Positions 1 to 5,644 of a DNA stretch of 7,159 bases are shown here, in pieces. The stretch covers positions 1 to 7,159 of the forward strand of contig JAJFLF010000117.1 of NCBI GenBank assembly GCA_021772845.1. The letters run 5' to 3'. The notes beneath the pieces were generated by a model. It was not told where the DNA came from, made no database searches, and saw only the letters and a program-made list of their open reading frames with translations. This stretch comes from Mariprofundus sp. GTDB lineage: Bacteria > Pseudomonadota > Zetaproteobacteria > Mariprofundales > Mariprofundaceae. Both the position numbers and the translations under genes were made by a program. Position 1 is the stretch's first letter; each line of letters starts with the position of its first letter.

Positions 1-2097
1 GCGATGTGTACCTACAATGATGCGAATATCACCATTGGCCAGTTCACGGGTGATGCGGTCGGCCTCTTTTTTACCCTGCAGGCGAGAGATCAGATCGACT
101 TTCAAACCAGTGCCGGCAAAGCGTTCAGAGAAACTGCTGAAGTGTTGATTGGCCAACACGGTAGTGGGCGCAAGAATGGCCACCTGTCGTCCGGATTGTG
201 CGACAACAAACGCTGCACGCATGGCTACTTCTGTTTTTCCAAAACCAACATCACCACAGATGACCCGGTCCATCGGTTTGTGATGGGTCAGATCGCGTAG
301 AATCGCATCGATACTTTCGACCTGGTCATCGGTCTCTTCAAACGGAAAGCGAGCAGCAAACTCATCATAGGCATCAAGCATAGGGCCCTGCACAGGATAG
401 GGTTCACGGGTGTTGCCGCTGCGTGCCGCTTCAACTTCGATCAATTCATTGGCCATAGCGAACAGATCACGTTTAACCCGTTCGCGGGTGCGTTTCCATT
501 TCTCGGAACCAAGTTTGTTGAGTTTGGGGGACTCTTCACCGGTATAACGGTGCAGGCGTGCCAACTCTTCAACAGGTACAAAGATGCTCGCTTTGTCGGC
601 ATATTCGATTTTGATGAAATCGGCCAGATCACCATCTTCATCAATGCTCTCCAAACCCTGATAGCGCCCTACTCCATGATCTTCATGTACGACCGGATCA
701 CCGATTTGAAGTTCAGCCAGAGACGAGAAGATATCGGCGCGCAATACTGCGTTGCTGCGCGTGCGTTTGCGTGGCAGATGTTGGCCGAGCAATTCACGGC
801 CGGTCAGGATCAGTAGTTTCTCTCTGGGGCTGGCAAAACCACTGTCGAGATAACCAATGGTGGTGGAGAGCTGAATATGCTCACAATCTTTTAAGTTTGC
901 TTGCACACTAATATCTGATGCCAGATCACCGCATGCTTCGATCATGCGTTCCTGTTGCCCTAATCCGTGCGCAACAAGAGAGATGTTCCAGCCGGCATCC
1001 AGCTGTTTTTTTAACAGGGTGCGCATGGCATGCAGGGGCTGGGCGCGGTCAGCGTAATCACTTAATGATGGGGCAGTCTCAAGACTCAGGCGTGGCAAAG
1101 CTTTTGCTTTTACCGGGGTTTCAACAGCATAGAGCTCCTGCGGACTGATGCTTGGTTCCGCACTTGCACGCACCATTTCAAACTGGGCGCGCACCTGTTC
1201 TGTAAAACCATGGCGGCGCATTTCGATATCACTATCGGCATAGAGCTGACAATCATCGGGTAGATAGTCGAGCAAGCGTGCCATCTTCTGATATGCCAGT
1301 GGGAGTAGTGCTTCGATGCCAGGGTGTGGGCGACCGCCTTGCACTGCCGAGAGCATCGGGTGTTTGCGCAGATGCGGGAATCGGCTGCGGAAGTTGGCGA
1401 TAAAGGTATCTCGTCCCGGTTTGTCGAGAATGACCTCGCGAACGGGCACAGAGGTGAAGTGATCAAGCGCATCACCAGAGCGCTGGTTTTCCGGATCAAA
1501 CCGACGGATGGATTCTACATCGTCACCAAACAGGTCAATGCGCAGCGGCGTATTTTCTGTGGCAGGCCAGATATCGAACAGGCCACCGCGCGCGGCAAAC
1601 TCACCGGGCGCTAACACCCTGTCGGCAGGAATCATGCCTGCTTCAGCCAGTCGAGTTTTAAGGCCTGAGATATCCAGTTGCATGCCTACTTTCAATTGCC
1701 AAACATGTGCTGCCACGGACTCAGGAGGTGCGATGCGTTGCAACCATGCTGGCAAGGCGGTTAACAGGATTCCATTTGGATTTGGTGTGTTGAGAAGACG
1801 ACCAAGGGTAGCAAAGCGTTCACCGACAATGCTGTGGTGCGGAGACACGCGATCATAAGGCAATACTTCCCAGGCTGGGAATCGCCACAGCAGTTCAGGT
1901 TGATCTTGTAGAAAAAATGCCAGTTCTTCAGATAGCTGCCGATAACTGCGTAGATCCGGACAAACCCAAACCACAAGTCCTGCCGATCTATTGTTTGCAT
2001 GCTTCGATTTGGCCAGTCGAGCCAAGCGCCATGCCAATCCATTTAAGGGGGCGGATGTCTGTTTGGGTGTGTGTTTGTTGTTCGCGGATTCGGTCAT
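1..2097 (-). CDS. mfd: Transcription-repair coupling factor Mfd, 5' part (C-terminus beyond the left edge)
   Basis: Mfd is a cytoplasmic ATP-dependent DNA translocase that removes RNA polymerase stalled at lesions and recruits UvrA for strand-specific excision repair. The reading frame is open from the start codon to base 1, giving 699 codons of a protein usually about 1,150 long. Seen in order: a UvrB-like N-terminal module (about residues 20-240) with FPAWEVLPYD, VSPHHSIVGERF and the GEFAARGGLFDIWP segment; a middle region; the RNA-polymerase-interacting CarD-like domain from about residue 460, with the HEDHGVGRYQG motif; then the first translocase domain with Walker A GDVGFGKTE (lysine about residue 621) and LAPTTVLANQH. 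It breaks off in IIVGTHR, before the Walker B/DEXQ box. Three in-frame ATGs (starting at 2121, 2109, 2097) are possible and none has a good Shine-Dalgarno. I chose 2097 because the distance to the first conserved block then resembles E. coli Mfd. The receiver gene upstream ends 16 bp before the outermost ATG, so the two are probably co-transcribed. Family assignment is near certain; the start is not. Confidence 0.96.
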   Translation of the reverse strand, partial: MTESANNKHTPKQTSAPLNGLAWRLARLAKSKHANNRSAGLVVWVCPDLRSYRQLSEELAFFLQDQPELLWRFPAWEVLPYDRVSPHHSIVGERFATLGRLLNTPNPNGILLTALPAWLQRIAPPESVAAHVWQLKVGMQLDISGLKTRLAEAGMIPADRVLAPGEFAARGGLFDIWPATENTPLRIDLFGDDVESIRRFDPENQRSGDALDHFTSVPVREVILDKPGRDTFIANFRSRFPHLRKHPMLSAVQGGRPHPGIEALLPLAYQKMARLLDYLPDDCQLYADSDIEMRRHGFTEQVRAQFEMVRASAEPSISPQELYAVETPVKAKALPRLSLETAPSLSDYADRAQPLHAMRTLLKKQLDAGWNISLVAHGLGQQERMIEACGDLASDISVQANLKDCEHIQLSTTIGYLDSGFASPREKLLILTGRELLGQHLPRKRTRSNAVLRADIFSSLAELQIGDPVVHEDHGVGRYQGLESIDEDGDLADFIKIEYADKASIFVPVEELARLHRYTGEESPKLNKLGSEKWKRTRERVKRDLFAMANELIEVEAARSGNTREPYPVQGPMLDAYDEFAARFPFEETDDQVESIDAILRDLTHHKPMDRVICGDVGFGKTEVAMRAAFVVAQSGRQVAILAPTTVLANQHFSSFSERFAGTGLKVDLISRLQGKKEADRITRELANGDIRIIVGTHR

Positions 2098-2137
2098 TGT
2101 GCTAGTCATAGGGCGGCGCATGCTGCCATGAGTGCGC

Positions 2138-2755
2138 TTACGTTTCAGCGTTTGCGTTTGTACTCAGGCTTTGGCGACGTTCTTTGATTAAGCTGCTTAC
2201 AAGTTCACTTGAATCGATGATATCTGCGATATGTTCCTTTTCTTGTTCTGATTTGGCGTTCATCAATAATAGTTCGGCAGTCATGATGATACCTGTCAGT
2301 GCATTATTCAGGTCATGAGAAAGGTCCCTGCAGAAGGTTTCCATATGCTTTTGTGCATGTTGCGAGGTATCCCTACCCGCTATATGCGCCAAACAGGAGT
2401 TCACTTTTAATGTAAATAGAGCCTTGTTGAATGGTTTTGGTAAAAAATCATTAATGCCAGCTTCAATAAATGTCGAAACTGCTTCCAGATCATCAATGCC
2501 TGATATTAAGATGACAGCGATATGTTTTAATGCCTCATCACTGCGCACAGATTTGAGTACTTCCATGCTATCTACACCGGGCATAATCATATCGAGTAGA
2601 ATCAGATCAGGTTTGTGCTGGCGAATAATAAGTTGTGCTTCGGTGCTATTGCCGGCCTGCATGGCGTTATAACCGAGCACATGAACCATTTTTGCTAATA
2701 TTTCGCGAATTATTTTTTCATCATCAACGATAAGAATCAAAGGTGTTTCACGCAT
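2138..2755 (-). CDS. Receiver-domain protein with an orphan HisKA-type H-box and no ATPase domain
   Basis: A 205-residue two-component protein. Residues 5-125 form a complete CheY-like receiver: acidic pair D11/D12, phosphoacceptor D55 in LILLDMIMPG, S85 and K107 in the LPKPF motif. Residues about 135-195 are helical and contain SHDLNNALTGI, a typical H-box of a histidine-kinase dimerisation domain, with H147 as the candidate phosphoacceptor. The chain ends shortly after the second predicted helix, with no N, G1 or G2 box, so there is no kinase ATPase domain and no DNA-binding or enzymatic output domain. It may be a phosphorelay intermediate, a dimerisation-dependent adaptor for a kinase encoded elsewhere, or a remnant of a hybrid kinase. 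The cognate partner is not in the window. A GAGGA Shine-Dalgarno lies 6 bp before the ATG, which supports this start. The TAA stop lies just upstream of mfd on the same strand. The signalling input and target are unknown. Confidence 0.88.
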   Translation of the reverse strand: MRETPLILIVDDEKIIREILAKMVHVLGYNAMQAGNSTEAQLIIRQHKPDLILLDMIMPGVDSMEVLKSVRSDEALKHIAVILISGIDDLEAVSTFIEAGINDFLPKPFNKALFTLKVNSCLAHIAGRDTSQHAQKHMETFCRDLSHDLNNALTGIIMTAELLLMNAKSEQEKEHIADIIDSSELVSSLIKERRQSLSTNANAET

Positions 2756-2761
2756 ATAAAA

Positions 2762-2766
2762 TCCTC
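2762..2766 (-). promoter_or_regulatory. Shine-Dalgarno of the receiver/H-box gene
   Basis: The minus strand reads GAGGA, followed by 6 bases (TTTTAT) and the ATG. This spacing is near optimal and fixes the start of the receiver/H-box protein. Confidence 0.75.
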
Positions 2767-2773
2767 ATGTTCA

Positions 2774-2802
2774 TTATTAAAACGTTTGCACCTGAACGCC
2801 AA
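2774..2802 (-). promoter_or_regulatory. Possible sigma-70-type promoter for the receiver-mfd unit
   Basis: On the minus strand TTGGCG (2797-2802) and TAATAA (2774-2779) are separated by 17 bp. They match the -35 and -10 consensus at 4 of 6 and 3 of 6 bases. Transcription would begin near 2767, giving a leader of about a dozen bases that just includes the GAGGA site. The match is weak and was found by eye. Confidence 0.3.
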
Positions 2803-2844
2803 ACTCCATGTAGGTTTCAGTGTAATGCTGACCCTGAGGTGCAA
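2786..2844. repeat. Inverted repeat pair TTGCACCT / AGGTGCAA
   Basis: TTGCACCTGA at 2786-2795 recurs on the opposite strand at 2835-2844 as TTGCACCTCA, 9 of 10 bases identical with 8 contiguous. The intervening stretch is 39 bp. The two copies could be separate binding sites for one regulator in the divergent region, but chance cannot be excluded at this length. Confidence 0.5.
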
Positions 2845-2858
2845 TGCAGGGAGGGTCA
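2829..2858. promoter_or_regulatory. 30-bp dyad with perfect 7-bp arms, candidate operator
   Basis: TGACCCT (2829-2835) and AGGGTCA (2852-2858) are exact reverse complements separated by 16 bp. The nine bases TGCAATGCA (2840-2848) lie almost at the centre and are themselves palindromic around a central A. The dyad lies about 25 bp before the repressor gene. It could be a binding site for a dimeric regulator. It is not a terminator, since neither strand has a T-run after the stem. Confidence 0.5.
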
Positions 2859-2863
2859 ATTAA

Positions 2864-2884
2864 ATAATAAGTTGATTATATAAT
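2864..2884 (+). promoter_or_regulatory. AT-rich dyad overlapping a perfect -10 box (TATAAT), likely operator/promoter of the repressor operon
   Basis: ATAAT (2864-2868) and ATTAT (2875-2879) form a dyad with a 6-bp spacer. A consensus TATAAT occupies 2879-2884 and includes the first two bases of the annotated ATG at 2883. If this is the real -10 box, transcription starts near 2891, inside the annotated gene, and translation must begin at the in-frame ATG at 2907. The -35 match at the proper distance is poor. AT-rich imperfect palindromes over the core promoter are typical of ArsR-family autoregulation; assigning this one is inference. Confidence 0.4.
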
Positions 2885-3215
2885 GAAAATAGAATATGTT
2901 TCGCCCATGCAGGAATTACCTAAAGATAAAGTTAAAGAAGCCTCCCAGGGCTTGAGAGCCATTGGGCATGAATTGCGCCTATCGGTATTATGCCTATTGC
3001 TGGATGGACCGATGTGTGTGCATGAATTAATGGAAGCTACGGGGGCTGCCCAGTCTAATCTGTCGCAGCATTTGGCGAAGATGCGTCTGTTAGGGATTGT
3101 TGAAAATGAAAAACGTGGTCAGCAGGTGTTTTATCGCATTGCCAACCCGGCTTGGGAAGGTTTGGTGCAGTCATTGAAACAGATCTATTGCCCTGAAATG
3201 TGCATCCAAAGCTAA
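2883..3215 (+). CDS. ArsR-family winged-helix repressor, BigR/SqrR/YgaV-like thiol sensor
   Basis: A 110-residue (or 102-residue, from Met9) dimeric DNA-binding repressor. The winged-helix fold is clear: helices leading into LRAIGHELRLSVLCLLLDG (about residues 24-42), the recognition segment TGAAQSNLSQHLAKMRLLGIV (53-73), and the beta-wing EKRGQQVFYRI (76-86). Cysteines are C37, C45, C103 and C107. C37 lies in the VLCLL helix and C103 in the C-terminal IYCP segment; they are 66 residues apart, the same separation as the reactive pairs reported for SqrR (41/107) and BigR (42/108), which bridge on exposure to persulfides or oxidants and release DNA. The metal-binding ELCVCDL motif of true ArsR is absent, although C45-V-H47 sits in roughly that place. 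No Shine-Dalgarno precedes the annotated ATG or the in-frame ATG at 2907; an overlapping TATAAT favours the latter. It is the first gene of the efflux operon, 15 bp before tolC, and is likely its autoregulated repressor. The effector is inferred, not proven. Confidence 0.9.
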   Translation: MKIEYVSPMQELPKDKVKEASQGLRAIGHELRLSVLCLLLDGPMCVHELMEATGAAQSNLSQHLAKMRLLGIVENEKRGQQVFYRIANPAWEGLVQSLKQIYCPEMCIQS

Positions 3216-3219
3216 AAGC

Positions 3220-3224
3220 AGGAG
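3220..3224 (+). promoter_or_regulatory. Shine-Dalgarno of the TolC-like gene
   Basis: AGGAG lies 6 bases before the ATG at 3231. It decides for that start over the in-frame ATG at 3273, which has no such site although it would give a more compact signal peptide. Confidence 0.75.
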
Positions 3225-3230
3225 TGAGCT

Positions 3231-4604
3231 ATGTTTGTGCGCGCCAATATATTAGATAATTATAATTTAGTGATGAGTAAAATGCTATTGATGGTGTTGT
3301 TGATGACAGCAGGAGCTGCGAATGCAGTCGAAATCAGTTCGTTGCGACAGAGCGTGGATTATGCGGTAAGTCATAACCGTTTGCTGGCGGCTGATCACAG
3401 TAACACGGTTGAGCAATCCAGAGCCGGTCAGGATCTGGCTACCAGTCAATTTATGCCGCGCCTGGGATTGTCTACCGGGGTGGTTCGAACCGATTCTCCG
3501 GGCAGTTATTTTGCCACAAAACTTAACCAGCAAAGAGTCAGTGCTGCTGATTTTAATCCGACAGTTATTAATAACCCCGGATATATCAATAATTATCAAA
3601 CGCGCCTGGAAGTGAATATGCCCATCTACCGGGGTGGGGCTTTGTGGGCCGGTAAAAAACAATCAGACCATCATGCAGGTTCGGCTGTGTTGAATCATAG
3701 TTATATGCAACAGCAAATCATTTTTCAGACTATTCATGCCTATGCACAAACACGTCAAACGCAAGTGGCGATCCATGCTATGGAGGCAGCTGTGAATGCG
3801 GCTGAAAAGCGCCATAAGGATACACAGGCTCTGCATGATCGCGGTGTGTTGATCGACAGTGATGTTATGGATGCACAGGTGCATCTGTTGCGCAGTCAGC
3901 TCAAGCGCAAGCAGGCAAAACATGCCTATGCGCGTGCTACGGAGCAGTTGCAGCGTGTGATGGGTTTAGAGAGCGATAGCAGTTTGGCGATTGAGGGCGA
4001 TCCTCATCTTGTTGTTACGCAATCGAGCCTGGATGAAGCACTGCAACAGGCATTGACCATGCGGCCAGATTTGAAAGCCATGCAAGAAGCTTATCAGGCC
4101 AGTCAGGCCGGTGTGGATTTGAGTCGAGCCGCATTTCTACCGCGCGTCGATCTGGTGGCAGGACAGGAGTGGAATGCATCCACGCCCGCATTGAAAAACC
4201 GTAACAGCATGATTGGTGCAACGATCAGCATGAATCTGTTTTCAGGTGGTTCTGACAAAGCCGAGTTGCGCGTTTCTCATGCCAAGCAATTGGGGCTGGA
4301 ATTACAAATCAGTGATCACAAACAGCAGATTCACAATGAAGTGGCGCACGCATGGCGTATGCTGGATGAAAGCAGATCCCGTGATGCCAGTGAGGCAGAA
4401 GCGTTGAAACAGAGCGAAGAGTCCTTGCGCATTAAATCGTTACGATTTGCACAAGGTCTGGCTAAAACCTCCGACCTGCTTGATGCCCAGCTGCAGGTGG
4501 ATACGACACGTTTGTCGAGCATTCAGGCCAGATATGATGTCACGATTGCTCAGGCTGCTCTGCAGCTGGCAGTTGGCGCACTCAATGAAGAGGTAATACG
4601 ATGA
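3231..4604 (+). CDS. TolC-family outer-membrane efflux protein
   Basis: A 457-residue outer-membrane channel subunit, expected to work as a trimer that forms the beta-barrel exit and periplasmic alpha-tunnel of a tripartite pump. The N-terminus has a signal peptide with a hydrophobic core at about residues 18-30 and a likely cut after AANA (A32); its n-region is rather long. The mature protein shows the two tandem OEP repeats of the family. The first has RAGQDLATSQFMPRLGLSTG (64-83) and a following strand region to about 135; the second has SQAGVDLSRAAFLPRVDL (291-308) with the strand segment ATISMNLFSGG (330-340). Each is followed by long helices (about 155-245 and 345-450), and LRFAQGLAKTSDLLDAQ (404-420) is a typical end-of-tunnel segment. 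Length is normal. It starts 15 bp after the repressor and its TGA overlaps the adaptor's ATG (ATGA), so the two are translationally coupled. Substrate is not readable from this protein. Confidence 0.93.
   Translation: MFVRANILDNYNLVMSKMLLMVLLMTAGAANAVEISSLRQSVDYAVSHNRLLAADHSNTVEQSRAGQDLATSQFMPRLGLSTGVVRTDSPGSYFATKLNQQRVSAADFNPTVINNPGYINNYQTRLEVNMPIYRGGALWAGKKQSDHHAGSAVLNHSYMQQQIIFQTIHAYAQTRQTQVAIHAMEAAVNAAEKRHKDTQALHDRGVLIDSDVMDAQVHLLRSQLKRKQAKHAYARATEQLQRVMGLESDSSLAIEGDPHLVVTQSSLDEALQQALTMRPDLKAMQEAYQASQAGVDLSRAAFLPRVDLVAGQEWNASTPALKNRNSMIGATISMNLFSGGSDKAELRVSHAKQLGLELQISDHKQQIHNEVAHAWRMLDESRSRDASEAEALKQSEESLRIKSLRFAQGLAKTSDLLDAQLQVDTTRLSSIQARYDVTIAQAALQLAVGALNEEVIR
4590..4593 (+). promoter_or_regulatory. 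Shine-Dalgarno of the adaptor gene, inside the end of the TolC-like gene
   Basis: GAGG (within AAGAGGT) lies 7 bases before the ATG at 4601, inside the last codons of the TolC-like gene. It supports the ATGA-overlap start. Confidence 0.65.
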
Positions 4605-5644
4605 ATAACAAAATATTGATAATTCTGGCGGCGATATTGCTGCTGCAGGCATGCAGTGATGATGGTGCAAGCCGGAGTGCGGTAGCGCCGGTTGTGCTCA
4701 CGAATGCTGAGACGATGAGTGTGAAGTCTGTGGATGTAGACTCTTATTATGTTACCAGCGGCACCGTGACATCGGATCATCGTGTCTCTATCAGTTCACG
4801 CATCTCGGGATACATTCGCAAGCTGTCTGTGCGCGAAGGCGATCGAGTGACTAAGGGGCAGGTATTGGTGCGTGTGGACCCAGTCAATGCCAAACAGGCG
4901 CTGGTACAGGCTGAGGCATCGTTGGCTGAGGCATCATCTGATCTGAAACGTTATGAGTTATTGTATAAAGAACATGCAACCAGCAAACAGCAGTTGGATC
5001 GGGTGCGCCTGCGTTATAAAGTAGCGCGTTCACAGGCTGCTCAGGCGCGCAATCAACTGGGTTATGCGGAAGTGGTTTCTCCGGTCAATGGTGTCGTGGT
5101 AGAAAAACGCCTGAGTAAAGGTGATCTGGCTCAGCCGGGCGCAGCAATTCTGACATTGGAAGATCCAGCCAGTCTGTTGGTGAAAACCTATGTGTCTGAA
5201 CAGTATGTCAGCGGCATTCATACTGGCGATAACGTTCAGGTAGAGATCCCTTCGATGAAACGTGCTGTTGGCGGCACAGTCCGCCAGGTGGTTGAGGCTG
5301 CAGATGCGATATCACATCAGTTCTTGATTAAAATCGCATTGCAGGATGATCCGGCAGTGCACCCGGGCATGTATGCTCAGGTGGGTTTTAGTGTTGGCGT
5401 GCGCAGAGCACTGCTTGCTCCCACTGCGGCTATCGTTGAAAGAGCTGGTTTGAACGGTATTTATGTAGTCGATGCCAAAGGCATTGCCCATTATCGCCAG
5501 GTGCGTACAAGCCGTAATGGTGAATCAGAAAAATATAGTGGTTCAACGACCGAAATACTGGCCGGTTTGCATGATGGTGATCTCATTGCATGGGCAGGAG
5601 ATCCAGCTCTGCAAACAGGCATGACGGTTCAGGCGAAAAAATAA
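4601..5644 (+). CDS. RND efflux periplasmic adaptor lipoprotein (membrane fusion protein, HlyD/AcrA-like)
   Basis: A 347-residue periplasmic adaptor that joins the inner-membrane pump to the TolC-like channel. The N-terminus is a lipoprotein signal: hydrophobic stretch at residues 5-15, then lipobox LQAC with C18 as the acylated cysteine. The +2 residue is Ser, not the Asp that usually holds lipoproteins in the inner membrane in enterobacteria; +3 and +4 are Asp. Next come the first half of the lipoyl/barrel-sandwich domain (about 62-94, SGYIRKLSVREGDRVTKGQ), a short helical hairpin rich in Ala, Gln and charged residues (about 95-155), the second lipoyl half (VVSPVNGVVVEKRLSKGD, 158-175), a beta-barrel (about 190-265) with HPGMYAQV at 254-261, and a membrane-proximal domain to the end. 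Length is on the short side but normal for the family. No His- or Met-rich metal-binding extension is present, which argues against a dedicated copper/silver adaptor of the CusB type. The TAA stop shares its last base with the ATG of the permease. Confidence 0.93.
   Translation: MNNKILIILAAILLLQACSDDGASRSAVAPVVLTNAETMSVKSVDVDSYYVTSGTVTSDHRVSISSRISGYIRKLSVREGDRVTKGQVLVRVDPVNAKQALVQAEASLAEASSDLKRYELLYKEHATSKQQLDRVRLRYKVARSQAAQARNQLGYAEVVSPVNGVVVEKRLSKGDLAQPGAAILTLEDPASLLVKTYVSEQYVSGIHTGDNVQVEIPSMKRAVGGTVRQVVEAADAISHQFLIKIALQDDPAVHPGMYAQVGFSVGVRRALLAPTAAIVERAGLNGIYVVDAKGIAHYRQVRTSRNGESEKYSGSTTEILAGLHDGDLIAWAGDPALQTGMTVQAKK
4909..4935 (+). repeat. Short direct repeat GGCTGAGGCATC within the adaptor hairpin
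   Basis: The 12-mer occurs twice, at 4909-4920 and 4924-4935, with a 15-bp period. It encodes the repeated AEAS of AEASLAEASS in the adaptor's helical hairpin. It is probably a small in-frame duplication that lengthens the helix by five residues; chance codon reuse is the alternative. Confidence 0.45.

Larger units (their letters stand above)
2756..2882. promoter_or_regulatory. Divergent intergenic control region
   Basis: These 127 bp separate the minus-strand receiver-mfd unit from the plus-strand repressor-efflux operon, so at least one promoter for each direction should lie here or just inside the flanking genes. The region holds three separate dyads (annotated on their own), an AT-rich stretch of about 25 bp next to the repressor gene, and a perfect TATAAT that runs into the repressor's annotated start codon. 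No small ORF with a convincing ribosome binding site and no terminator-like hairpin with a T-run was seen. Confidence 0.7.

Noticed and set aside
1110..1858. Several overlapping open frames of about 60-130 codons in other frames across 4-2105
   Set aside because: They lie within the clearly recognisable mfd frame, have no family resemblance and no ribosome binding sites; they are shadows of a conserved coding region.
2424..2672. Plus-strand open frame of 82 codons opposite the receiver domain
   Set aside because: The minus strand encodes an intact receiver domain with every catalytic residue; the opposite frame has no recognisable features.
2829..2858. The TGACCCT/AGGGTCA dyad as a rho-independent terminator
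   Set aside because: The arms are only 7 bp with a 16-base loop, neither strand has a T-run after the stem, and it lies between divergent genes where no transcript needs to end.
2883..3215. Reading the repressor as a classical arsenic-responsive ArsR
   Set aside because: The ELCVCDL metalloid motif is absent and no ars genes (arsB, arsC, acr3) follow; the cysteine layout fits the BigR/SqrR group better.
3285..3923. Open frames on the minus strand opposite the TolC-like gene
   Set aside because: The plus strand has a full-length, motif-bearing TolC-family protein here. The antisense translations are rich in His and Cys without domain character.
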